Below are positions 1-5,538 of a stretch of 5,538 nt of DNA, in pieces (position 1 is the first letter of the stretch; every line of letters starts with the position of its first letter). This DNA is from Desulfobulbus sp. Its GTDB lineage: Bacteria; Desulfobacterota; Desulfobulbia; Desulfobulbales; Desulfobulbaceae. Both the position numbers and the translations under genes were made by a program. The stretch lies in NCBI GenBank assembly GCA_017998195.1, contig JAGODN010000187.1, positions 1 to 5,538 of the forward strand. Direction: 5' to 3'. The notes beneath the pieces were generated by a model. The model was not told the origin of the DNA. It did not search any database and saw only the letters and a program-made list of their open reading frames with translations.

Positions 1-152
1 GTGATGGCCGTGGCCCGTTTGATTCCCGCCTTGGGCTTGCCAGTATTCTGGGCCCTCGCCAGCGAAACGGCGGTAGACATTGTCGGCCCTGAGTTCGCCG
101 GGCGTGCGATTGAAAAAATCGGCTTTTGGCGACGGATGTCTGGTGGAACCGG

Positions 153-899
153 TCAGCCGGCCGAATCGTCCACCTTAGGCCGGGGAAGGCTATCGGCTGG
201 CCCGTTCGGTTGGTACCCGCCCGGGCCGTGCTGGCCGCTGGCCAGGGCCTGGTTGTGGTCGAGCAGTTCGTTGATGCCGGTGAACACCGCCACCACGTCC
301 TGCGGCAGGTCGGCGCCGCTGCAGCGGCGCATGGACTCGCCGCCGCGGTGGGCGTTGATCACCGCGTGGATCTCCTCCAGCGGCCGCACCACCCGCGCGG
401 TCAGGCCGCGGATGAAGACCACCCCGGCGAGGAACACGGCCAGGGCCATGAACACCACCCCCCAGGCGCCGGCGCGGCCGAGCTGCTGGGCCTGGCGGTC
501 GGCCCGGACCATGGCCTCGCGGTTGATGCGCACGAGCAGCCGGGTGTCGTCGACCATGGCCGCGCGGGCCGCCGCCTCGCCCCGGAACAGGGCGGGCAGG
601 CGCCGGTCCATGCGCTCCAGGATCTCCGGCTCCTGCGCCTCGGTGACGTTGTCCCGGGCGCGGATGAAGGCGGCCCGGAAGGCCTCCGCCCCGGCGGTCG
701 AAAACGCGGCGTCGCTGCCGGTGCCCGCCAGGCTGGCGAGCATGTCCACGCAGGCCCCGATCGACCGTTCGTTGCGCTCGATGATCACCGCGATGGCCGG
801 CGCCATGCGGTTGAACAGGGCGATCGCGCCCACCGCCATGAGCAGGTTGAGACCCATCAGCACCCAGGCCCCGACCCGCACCGCCTGCGCCAGCCGCAT
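153..899 (-). CDS. Small membrane protein with periplasmic sensor-like loop and C-terminal HAMP domain (no output domain)
   Basis: The 248-residue protein has a first membrane helix at about residues 11-29 and a mostly helical, charged periplasmic stretch at about 30-143. A second membrane helix spans about 144-164. A HAMP-like linker follows at about 165-218, with the typical RPLEEI turn after the membrane and a second helix around FTGINELL. This is the front half of a chemoreceptor or histidine kinase, but the protein stops right after HAMP with a Gly/Pro-rich tail and has no methyl-accepting, kinase or cyclase domain. The ATG is chosen because GGAGG lies 8 bases upstream. It follows the ktrA stop by a single base (TGA-G-ATG), so it is very probably co-translated with the potassium transport genes. 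A role as sensory or structural partner of the transporter is inference. The HAMP call is by pattern and is moderately secure; the ORF itself is well supported. Confidence 0.8.
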   Translation of the reverse strand: MRLAQAVRVGAWVLMGLNLLMAVGAIALFNRMAPAIAVIIERNERSIGACVDMLASLAGTGSDAAFSTAGAEAFRAAFIRARDNVTEAQEPEILERMDRRLPALFRGEAAARAAMVDDTRLLVRINREAMVRADRQAQQLGRAGAWGVVFMALAVFLAGVVFIRGLTARVVRPLEEIHAVINAHRGGESMRRCSGADLPQDVVAVFTGINELLDHNQALASGQHGPGGYQPNGPADSLPRPKVDDSAG

Positions 900-900
900 C

Positions 901-1560
901 TCACAGCCCTCCGGTGAGTTGGTGGATGGCCGCCTCGCTGGAGACGATGATCAACCGGTCGTCCGCCTCCAGCGGCTGGTGCGGGGAGGGCTGCAGCACC
1001 CGGCTGGGCGCGCCGCGGCGGATGGCCACCACCATCACCCCGAACCGTTTGGGCAGGGCCAGCTCGACCAGGCTGCGGCCGACCATGGCCGGCGGGATGG
1101 CCAGTTCGGTGAGGTGCAGATCCTCACCGAGCGGCATGTCGGAGATGACGTGCCGGTTGATCAGCCGGTTGGCGAAGCGCCGGCCGAACTCCTCCTCCGG
1201 GTTGACCACCAGGTGCGCGCCCACCAGCTGGAGGATGCGGCGGTGCATGGGGTTGTTGGCCCGGCCGATCACCCAGGGCGAGCCCATCTGGCGGAGCAGG
1301 GCGGTGCAGATGATCGACGCCTCCTTGGAGTCGTCGCCGATGGCGCACACCGCGCAGTCCCGCCGCGCCGGCTGCAGCCGGGCCAGTTCGATCTCGTCGG
1401 TGGCGTCGAGCGCCAGGGCCTCGGTGACAAAGGCCGCGGCCTCCTCCACCAGGGGTTTGTCGCGGTCCACGGCCAGGACCTCGGCGCCTTTTTCCGAGAG
1501 CGTGCGGGCCAGCGACATGCCGAACTGGCCGAGGCCGATGATGAGTACCTGCTGGGACAT
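901..1560 (-). CDS. ktrA: KtrA/TrkA-family potassium uptake regulatory subunit (single RCK unit)
   Basis: This is the cytosolic gating subunit of a Ktr/Trk-type potassium transporter, 219 residues long. The N-terminal RCK_N Rossmann domain (about 1-130) opens VLIIGLGQFG, with the GxGxxG loop at G9, G11 and G14. The acidic D32 of AVDRD ends the second strand, where such domains contact the nucleotide ribose. The RCK_C domain is at about 140-219. In the family, an octameric ring of these subunits binds ATP/ADP and controls the membrane subunit, and RCK_C can bind c-di-AMP; neither property can be read from sequence here. One RCK unit (about 220 residues) is the KtrA layout, unlike the double-length TrkA of E. 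coli. The ATG at 1560 is preferred over an upstream TTG at 1566 because AGAGG lies 6 bases before it. That ribosome binding site overlaps the ktrB stop codon, implying translational coupling. Confidence 0.93.
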   Translation of the reverse strand: MSQQVLIIGLGQFGMSLARTLSEKGAEVLAVDRDKPLVEEAAAFVTEALALDATDEIELARLQPARRDCAVCAIGDDSKEASIICTALLRQMGSPWVIGRANNPMHRRILQLVGAHLVVNPEEEFGRRFANRLINRHVISDMPLGEDLHLTELAIPPAMVGRSLVELALPKRFGVMVVAIRRGAPSRVLQPSPHQPLEADDRLIIVSSEAAIHQLTGGL

Positions 1561-1569
1561 GGGCAACCT

Positions 1570-3594
1570 CTAGCCAAGGGTGATGCGGGCGTCGGGACAG
1601 CGCCGGCCGGCCGGGGCGCTGTCGCCGCCGAGCAGGGTGAACAGGGTCAGCGGGCCGACGCGGCCGATGAACATGGTCAGCATGATGATGACCTTGCCGA
1701 TCCCGTCCAGGGACGGGGTGATGCCGAGGGACAGGCCCACCGTGCCGAGCGCCGAGGTCACCTCGAACAGGAGCGACCGCGCCGGCAGCGGCTGGGTGAT
1801 CTGCAGGCCGAGGGCCGCCGCGGCCCAGACCAGCAGGCCGGCGCCGACCACGGTCACGGCCCGGTTGATGGTCGCCTGGGGGACGCGCCGGTTCGCCACG
1901 ATCACCTCGCCGCGGCCGGTGATGTTGGCCCAGAAGGTCAGGGCGAGCACGGCGATGGTGGTGGTCTTGACGCCGCCGGCGGTGCCGCCGGGACTGCCGC
2001 CGATGAACATCCACACGTGCATGAACAAACAGGTCGGGCCGAGGACCGTGGCCAGGTCCACCGAGTTGAAGCCGGCGGTGCGCAGGGTGACTGACTGGAA
2101 CCAGGCGTTGTGCAGCCGGTCGACGAGCGCCAGCCCGGCCAGCGCGTTGTCCCATTCGAACACGAGAAAGGCGAGGGCGCCGGCGAGGAGCAGGGCCGCG
2201 CTGGTCACCAGGGCTAGGCGCGGGGCGAGCGGGATGGCCCGGCCGCGCAGCCAGTCCGGCAGGAGCAGGCAGGTGGCCGGCGCCAGCCCGCCGAGCAGGA
2301 TCAGCAGGGCGACCGTGTGCAGGATGAGCGGGTTGGTCTGGAAAGGCACGAGGTTCGCGCTGTGCAGGGCGAAACCGGCGTTGCAGAACGCGGAAACCGC
2401 GGTGAACAGCCCCTGCCACAGGGCCCGCGGCAGGGAGGCGCCGGCCGCCAGGAAGCCGCCGGCGAGCAGCACCGCGCCGGCCAGCTCAACCAGCAGGGTG
2501 AAACGGACGATGAGCGCCAGCGAGGCGAACAGATCCTGGTGGCTGGTCTCGGTGAGGGTGGTGAGCAGCCGCTCCTGGCGCAGTGTGAGCCGCTTGCCCA
2601 GGGCGTGCAGGCCGACCGTGGAGATGGTCATGATGCCGAAGCCGCCGCACTGGATGAGCAGCAGGATGCACGCCTGGCCCGGCAGGGTGAAGTCGCGGGG
2701 CGTGTCGAGCACGGTCAGGCCGGTGACGCAGACCGCGCTCACCGCGGTGAAGGCCGCGTCCACCAGGGCGATGGGGCGGCCGTTCGCGGCCCAGGGCAGC
2801 TGCAGCAGCAGGGTGCCGAGCAGGCACAGGCCGAGGAAGGTGGTGATCAGCACCCGCGCCGGATGGTTGAGCAGGGGTTCCCACCAGTGCTCCCGGAAGT
2901 CACCGGCCGACCCGGGCCGGGGCAGCAGGGCAAGGGGCGCCAGGCTGGCGGCAATGGCGGCCGGCGCTGCCAGTCCGACCTGCAGGGCCAGTGCCCCGCC
3001 GGCTCCCGCGACCAGCAACAGCGCCACCCAGGCGATCCGTTGCAGACCGGTGCGGGCCAGGGTCGCCCAGCAGAGAACCTGGGCCTGGGCGAGGAGCAGG
3101 GCTGCGAGCAGGGCGGTGTCGCCGGCCGCCAGGTGGCGCGGGTTGAGCACGAGGGCGGTGAGCGCGACCGGCAGGAGCGTCCACAATCCGCCCCGGGCGC
3201 AGCGCAGGCGATGCTCGTGCGGATTAGCCAGCGGCCCCCGCAGCGGTTGCGGCCGGAAGCCAAGGAGGAAACTGGTCGCCTGGATGAGCGCCACCCCGCC
3301 GGCCAGGGCGCTGAGCGGATCACGAACAAGCACGGGCAGGACGACAAGGGCGGAAGCGGCCAGGGCGACCAGGGCCGCACCCTTGGCTGCGGTTGCTTTC
3401 CGGACGAGCAGCAGGGCCGCCGCCAGCAGGCAGAGCGCGGCCGCCGCGGCGCCGAGCAGCCGCCAGCCCGCCGGCTGCCCGTGCGTCACACCGGCGCAGG
3501 CGAGCAGGAAAGGGCAGGGGGCGAGCACCAGGAGCGCGCCGGCAGGAGCGGCGCCGGCCAGGGACGAACGGGAACCGGCAGGGGATGGGGTCAC
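1570..3594 (-). CDS. ktrB: KtrB/TrkH-family potassium translocating subunit with long N-terminal membrane extension
   Basis: This is the membrane channel subunit for potassium uptake. With the GTG start the protein is 674 residues. The core, about 245-660, carries the four pseudo-repeated pore loops with selectivity-filter glycines: VCVTGLT (G292), FCNAGF (G407), RTAGF (G508) and GTVGLS (G620). All four positions are glycine, as in potassium-selective KtrB/TrkH rather than Ser-containing HKT types. The gating loop after the third pore, FIGGSPGGTAGGVKTTT (530-546), and the late MFIGRVGPLT (641-650) are family hallmarks. KtrB and TrkH are usually about 440-490 residues. The extra 240 or so N-terminal residues form roughly five to seven Ala/Leu-rich hydrophobic segments of unknown role. 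The GTG at 3594 is chosen for GAAGG 8 bases upstream. In-frame GTG at 3657 and TTG at 3681 are open alternatives with poorer binding sites. First gene of the operon with ktrA. Confidence 0.93.
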   Translation of the reverse strand: MTPSPAGSRSSLAGAAPAGALLVLAPCPFLLACAGVTHGQPAGWRLLGAAAAALCLLAAALLLVRKATAAKGAALVALAASALVVLPVLVRDPLSALAGGVALIQATSFLLGFRPQPLRGPLANPHEHRLRCARGGLWTLLPVALTALVLNPRHLAAGDTALLAALLLAQAQVLCWATLARTGLQRIAWVALLLVAGAGGALALQVGLAAPAAIAASLAPLALLPRPGSAGDFREHWWEPLLNHPARVLITTFLGLCLLGTLLLQLPWAANGRPIALVDAAFTAVSAVCVTGLTVLDTPRDFTLPGQACILLLIQCGGFGIMTISTVGLHALGKRLTLRQERLLTTLTETSHQDLFASLALIVRFTLLVELAGAVLLAGGFLAAGASLPRALWQGLFTAVSAFCNAGFALHSANLVPFQTNPLILHTVALLILLGGLAPATCLLLPDWLRGRAIPLAPRLALVTSAALLLAGALAFLVFEWDNALAGLALVDRLHNAWFQSVTLRTAGFNSVDLATVLGPTCLFMHVWMFIGGSPGGTAGGVKTTTIAVLALTFWANITGRGEVIVANRRVPQATINRAVTVVGAGLLVWAAAALGLQITQPLPARSLLFEVTSALGTVGLSLGITPSLDGIGKVIIMLTMFIGRVGPLTLFTLLGGDSAPAGRRCPDARITLG

Positions 3595-3605
3595 GGCGGC
3601 GGCCT

Positions 3606-3650
3606 TCAGGTCGGCGGACTGGCAGGCGGGATTTCGCGGCAGGCGCGCAT
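3606..3650 (-). CDS. Possible 14-codon leader ORF ahead of ktrB
   Basis: A short ORF (MRACREIPPASPPT) starts at an ATG with GGGG 6 bases upstream. It ends in a TGA that overlaps the GAAGG ribosome binding site of ktrB, 11 bases before the ktrB GTG. It lies downstream of the candidate ktrB promoter, so it would be in the leader transcript. It contains two Pro-Pro pairs, which can slow ribosomes. If translated, it could couple or tune ktrB translation. Against it, the ORF is very short, it could occur by chance, and it disappears as a leader if ktrB really starts at the upstream TTG or GTG. Confidence 0.25.
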   Translation of the reverse strand: MRACREIPPASPPT

Positions 3651-3725
3651 GGTACACCCCGGGGATGGGTCGGGCTGGCAATCATTGTCCCGCAGCCGCG
3701 GGCGGCCCGGAACGCTCAGGCGGCG

Positions 3726-3755
3726 ATCATACCCCCGGTCGCCCGCTTTCTGCAA
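3726..3755 (-). promoter_or_regulatory. Candidate sigma-70 promoter for the ktrB-ktrA-HAMP operon
   Basis: Read on the minus strand, TTGCAG (3755-3750) and TATGAT (3731-3726) are separated by 18 bases. The -10 box matches five of six consensus positions; the -35 box matches only three. Transcription would begin near 3719, giving a leader of about 125 bases before the ktrB GTG. It is the best promoter-like match I found upstream of ktrB. Confidence 0.45.
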
Positions 3756-3810
3756 CAGGCGATCCGCTGGCCTGCGGCCGGTGCCAGGGGTTCTGCCCCG
3801 GATTGCTGGC

Positions 3811-3839
3811 TTGAAGATCAAAAAGGATAAAAATACTAT
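3811..3839 (+). promoter_or_regulatory. Candidate sigma-70 promoter for the rightward small-protein operon
   Basis: TTGAAG (3811-3816) and TACTAT (3834-3839) are exactly 17 bases apart and sit in a sharply AT-rich pocket (about 3808-3860) within otherwise GC-rich DNA. Each box matches four of six consensus bases. Transcription would begin near 3846, leaving a leader of about 136 bases before the ATG at 3982. Confidence 0.5.
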
Positions 3840-3877
3840 CCGATTAATCTCTGAAATTCCTTCCTGTGCAGGGGGGC

Positions 3878-3904
3878 TGTCCAGGGGTAGTGTTGCCTTG
3901 GACA
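3878..3904 (+). other. Stem-loop in the leader of the rightward operon
   Basis: TGTCCAGGG (3878-3886) can pair with CCTTGGACA (3896-3904) over nine base pairs, one of them a G-U pair, around a 9-base loop. A second, more GC-rich hairpin can form just after it (CCTGC at 3909-3913 with GCAGG at 3923-3927). No T-run follows either, so they are not simple terminators. Both fall between the predicted transcription start and the ribosome binding site, where they could affect RNA stability or translation. Confidence 0.35.
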
Positions 3905-3981
3905 CGGGCCTGCGGCCGGCCGGCAGGTGGATCGGCGCGGTCTGGCAGGGCCCACGGCAAACACCACAAGAGAGGTGCATC

Positions 3982-4428
3982 ATGGCAAGACGATTTGATT
4001 TCTGGACCCACGGGGTGACAACCGTCCTCGAATCGCCGGAGTTGGCCCGGCGGGTGGAACACAAGGGCAACATCGGCACCGCGGTGGAGCAGGAGGCGAA
4101 CACCAGCGCCTGGTTCCACCTCCCGCTTACCACGCCCACGGTGATCGAGGACGACGTTGCCATCTACCTGCGGCGCTTCGGCCTCAAGGCCACGGTCAAC
4201 GACAATGCCAAGATCGACCTGCTCCACCTGCGCAGCGGCACCCGCCTGGTGTGGAGCCGGGACGTGTCCTACGTGGGCCGGGTCATCGACGAGACCTTTG
4301 ACGTCGAGCCCGACATCACCACCGGCGGCGCCACGGCGGGTTTGGTGCTGTGCGTGCACGTCCAGTTCCTCAGCGGGGCGCCGCGCGGCCGGGTCGAATT
4401 CCACGGCGCGGGCGGCCATTTTTCCTGA
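3982..4428 (+). CDS. Small beta-rich protein of unknown function (first of a tandem pair)
   Basis: The protein is 148 residues, soluble, without signal peptide or membrane segment. The ATG has GAGAGG 6 bases upstream, which fixes the start despite the frame being open far to the left. Alternating hydrophobic and polar residues (for example VLCVHVQF at 122-129, RLVWSRDV at 88-95) suggest a beta-sandwich. The stretch WFHLPLTTPTVIEDD (44-58) and the closing VEFHGAG (138-144) recall small bacterial domain-of-unknown-function proteins, possibly DUF6623, but I assign that only from memory of the pattern. No catalytic motif is visible. The next gene lies 33 bases downstream, and its product shows similar spacing of key segments, suggesting duplication. 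The two products may act together or form a hetero-oligomer (inference). The gene is first in its operon, divergent from the potassium genes. Confidence 0.85.
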   Translation: MARRFDFWTHGVTTVLESPELARRVEHKGNIGTAVEQEANTSAWFHLPLTTPTVIEDDVAIYLRRFGLKATVNDNAKIDLLHLRSGTRLVWSRDVSYVGRVIDETFDVEPDITTGGATAGLVLCVHVQFLSGAPRGRVEFHGAGGHFS

Positions 4429-4461
4429 ACCGTCGGGCGCGGAGAACAGGGGGAGGACACC

Positions 4462-4896
4462 ATGACCATTCCGGTCGCATCGATCGAAAACGGCCAGATC
4501 CTGTGGGTGAAGGTGAACACGGACCGTCACGCCAACGAGCGCTTGTGGATGTTCTCGGGCGTGGCCGTGCTGGAATCCTGGCACCGGACCGACCAGGACC
4601 ACTGGGGCAGCGAGGACGTTGCCATCTCCATGCGCACCATCAGGGGTGCGCCCGTCATCCGCCCGAACCAGTGGGTGGATGCGGTGGCCATGGCCGCACC
4701 CGCCTCGGTCCAGTTCCGTGAGAGCGCCTCCCGGGACCGGATCGGTTTTTCCGTGGATTCGTTCGCGCCCTGGCAGCCTGTCGGCGATTTCCCGGAAGAC
4801 TATGGCCTGAACGTGCGCATCAGCCTGCGCGGCAACGAGGCCTGGTTCTATCGCCTCAGCTTCCAGCTGAACGTGCTCACCCGGGATGTGGGTTGA
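4462..4896 (+). CDS. Small beta-rich protein of unknown function (second of a tandem pair)
   Basis: The protein is 144 residues, soluble, without signal peptide or membrane segment. The ATG has a strong GGAGG 5 bases upstream. It is rich in Trp (W15, W29, W40, W48, W71, W104, W128) and in strand-like alternation such as YGLNVRISLRG (114-124) and FYRLSFQLNVL (129-139), indicating an all-beta fold. It shares the motif DVAI with the preceding protein (52-55 here, 58-61 there). The later GL-x-V strand lies at almost the same distance from it (63 versus 62 residues). That points to a diverged duplicate, although overall identity looks low. It is probably co-transcribed with the upstream gene and converges on jetD. 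I do not recognise a function. The abundant exposed-type aromatics would fit a ligand or carbohydrate-binding sandwich, but that is a guess. Confidence 0.85.
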   Translation: MTIPVASIENGQILWVKVNTDRHANERLWMFSGVAVLESWHRTDQDHWGSEDVAISMRTIRGAPVIRPNQWVDAVAMAAPASVQFRESASRDRIGFSVDSFAPWQPVGDFPEDYGLNVRISLRGNEAWFYRLSFQLNVLTRDVG

Positions 4897-4931
4897 GGGT
4901 GAAGAGACGGGCGCTGCTGCAGCCAGGATAA

Positions 4932-4950
4932 AAACTGCTGAAAACAGTCT
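4932..4950 (-). terminator. Weak intrinsic terminator candidate downstream of jetD
   Basis: On the minus strand AGACTG pairs with CAGTTT (six pairs, one G-U) around a 7-base loop. It runs into a stretch of five T residues (4934-4930) followed by AT. The stem is short, part of the T-run is used in pairing, and it lies about 150 bases past the jetD stop, so support is modest. On the plus strand it lacks a T-run. Confidence 0.25.
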
Positions 4951-4964
4951 GATCGGAAGCTGAT

Positions 4965-5070
4965 GGCAGGGAGCATTGCGGGGCGGACCGGCCGGCGTGT
5001 GCGGCGCGCCGGCTGCTCGCGTGCGGCGGGCACCGCGGCATGGTCAGCGGTCGGGGGCGACCTCCCTGCC
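4965..5070. repeat. GC-rich nested inverted repeat in the convergent gap
   Basis: The arms GGCAGGGAG (4965-4973) and CTCCCTGCC (5062-5070) are perfect 9-base complements 88 bases apart. Inside them GCCGGCG (4991-4997) pairs perfectly with CGCCGGC (5007-5013), extendable by two pairs including a G-U. GTGC (5021-5024) can pair with GCAC (5030-5033). The result is a branched structure of about 106 bases between two convergent genes. It may act as a transcription barrier for either strand or be a dispersed repeat. No protein-coding gene is credible in this 200-base gap. Confidence 0.4.
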
Positions 5071-5096
5071 GGGTGCGGCCTGTCGCGCCCCGTCGC

Positions 5097-5538
5097 TCAT
5101 GGCAGGCCGTCGGAGCGGAGTTTGTGCAGCGCGGCCGCCAGAAACCGGAAGCCGATTTTTTCCTGCTCGAGCCGGACAGAACCGCCCCACGTTTGCTGCC
5201 GCAACTCGTCGTACAGGGTTTGCTCGTCCGTGGTCAGGCGAGGGAGAATACCGGTCTGCGGCTGCGGCTCGACCCCCCAGAGTTGCCGGTGGGCCAGCAG
5301 GGTTTCCCGGTCCATGAGAAAAGAGACGGTGTTGGGAAAGAATCCGCGCAGCTGGCTGAGAATGGCAAAGCCGTGGGTATCGATGTCCCCCCAGTAGAGG
5401 ATATTCTTTTCCTGCAGCCAATGCGCGGCGGTCAGAGTGGCAAAGCCGTACCCCGCGCCGAAGAGCACCATCGCCTCCGGGACGTTCGGGAACGCCAGGA
5501 AGTTGATCTCGTTTTCGGTGATGAACACCGTGGTGACC
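5097..5538 (-). CDS. jetD: JetD, Toprim nuclease subunit of a Wadjet anti-plasmid system (C-terminal part, cut by window edge)
   Basis: Wadjet (JetABCD) is an SMC-type complex that extrudes and cuts circular plasmid DNA; JetD is its topoisomerase VI-A-like nuclease. The visible 146 residues are the C-terminal Toprim part (DUF2220 region). The acidic FITEN motif (Glu 8 of the visible part) comes first. The metal-binding WGDIDTHGFAIL follows (D51, D53 and G56), then SFLMDRETLLAHR, then VRLEQEKIGF (121-130). I recognise the family from these characteristic blocks; all expected Toprim acidic residues are present and the end looks intact. Family members are about 380-400 residues, so roughly the first 240 lie beyond the right edge. 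The frame runs to the window edge without a stop, so the apparent GTG start at 5528 is not the real one. jetD is commonly last in jetABCD, so jetA, jetB and jetC are expected to the right. Its GC is lower than that of the potassium genes, in line with transfer. Confidence 0.88.
   Translation of the reverse strand, partial: VTTVFITENEINFLAFPNVPEAMVLFGAGYGFATLTAAHWLQEKNILYWGDIDTHGFAILSQLRGFFPNTVSFLMDRETLLAHRQLWGVEPQPQTGILPRLTTDEQTLYDELRQQTWGGSVRLEQEKIGFRFLAAALHKLRSDGLP

Larger units (their letters stand above)
3595..3981. other. Divergent intergenic region between ktrB and the small-protein operon
   Basis: This 387-base stretch separates two divergently transcribed units and contains the two candidate promoters, the possible leader ORF and the leader stem-loop listed separately. 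The 13-base string GGCCTGCGGCCGG occurs at 3769-3781 and again at 3907-3919. In DNA this GC-rich, that may be chance. I see no RNA gene, insertion element or longer repeat here. Confidence 0.7.

Noticed and set aside
1..80. Possible start of another minus-strand gene (ATG at 80, beginning MSTAVSLARA) after the HAMP gene
   Set aside because: AGGG lies about 7 bases upstream and the frame stays open to the edge, but only 26 codons are visible. No motif is recognisable and the codon bias does not clearly favour this frame. It cannot be supported without sequence to the left.
142..174. Inverted repeat GGTGGA/TCCACC around the HAMP gene stop, with a run of six T on the minus strand at 118-113, considered as a terminator
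   Set aside because: The arms are only six bases with a 21-base loop, the stop codon is inside the loop, and the T-run is about 24 bases past the stem. This is not a standard intrinsic terminator.
1..2094. A plus-strand open frame of nearly 700 codons running from the left edge
   Set aside because: It lies antisense to the HAMP, ktrA and ktrB genes. Its translation is low-complexity and rich in Arg, Ala, Gly and His, as expected for the complement of high-GC coding DNA.
1580..3814. A second plus-strand open frame of over 700 codons antisense to ktrB
   Set aside because: The product is Arg/Ser/Ala-rich with no recognisable domain, while the opposite strand has an unmistakable four-pore KtrB. 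It is a GC-driven shadow.
2317..3981. An open frame continuing leftwards from the first small-protein gene, which could be taken as a 703-residue protein
   Set aside because: The extension is antisense to ktrB and Gln/Gly/Arg-rich. The ATG at 3982 has a clear ribosome binding site and a promoter upstream, so the real gene starts there. Automated annotation could easily overcall this start.
3606..4602. Minus-strand open frames crossing the small-protein genes (3606-4163, 3844-4602)
   Set aside because: They cross the promoter region and lie antisense to better-supported genes, with His/Pro/Arg-rich products and no recognised domain.

Overview
The window comes from a GC-rich bacterium. Rows I counted by hand in the potassium transporter gene are about 80% GC, while rows in the gene at the right edge are about 60-63%. 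Good Shine-Dalgarno sequences precede most genes, and GTG starts are plausible. A periplasmic-loop HAMP protein suggests a two-membrane (Gram-negative) cell, possibly a proteobacterium or Desulfobacterota member. The sequence alone does not fix the taxon.

Left part (153-3594, minus strand): a tightly packed three-gene operon read right to left. First is a KtrB/TrkH-family potassium translocating subunit with an unusual N-terminal membrane extension of about 240 residues. Next is a single-RCK KtrA/TrkA regulatory subunit, starting 9 bases after the ktrB stop. Last is a small two-helix membrane protein ending in a HAMP domain, starting 1 base after the ktrA stop. The first two form a potassium uptake system gated by a cytosolic nucleotide-binding ring. 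The HAMP protein has no visible output domain, and its tight coupling suggests an accessory role with the transporter (inference).

Middle (3595-3981): a 387-base divergent intergenic region. It holds a candidate sigma-70 promoter for each direction, a possible 14-codon leader ORF whose stop overlaps the ktrB ribosome binding site, and a stem-loop in the leader of the rightward genes.

Right-middle (3982-4896, plus strand): two small soluble proteins of 148 and 144 residues, 33 bases apart, each with a strong ribosome binding site. Both look all-beta and appear to be diverged duplicates of one another. Their function is unknown.

Right edge (5097-5538, minus strand, cut by the window): the C-terminal 146 residues of JetD, the Toprim-type nuclease subunit of the Wadjet (JetABCD) anti-plasmid SMC system. 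The rest of jetD, and probably jetA, jetB and jetC, should lie to the right outside the window. The 200-base convergent gap (4897-5096) is very GC-rich and contains nested inverted repeats. The lower GC of jetD fits a horizontally acquired defence locus inserted beside housekeeping transport genes.
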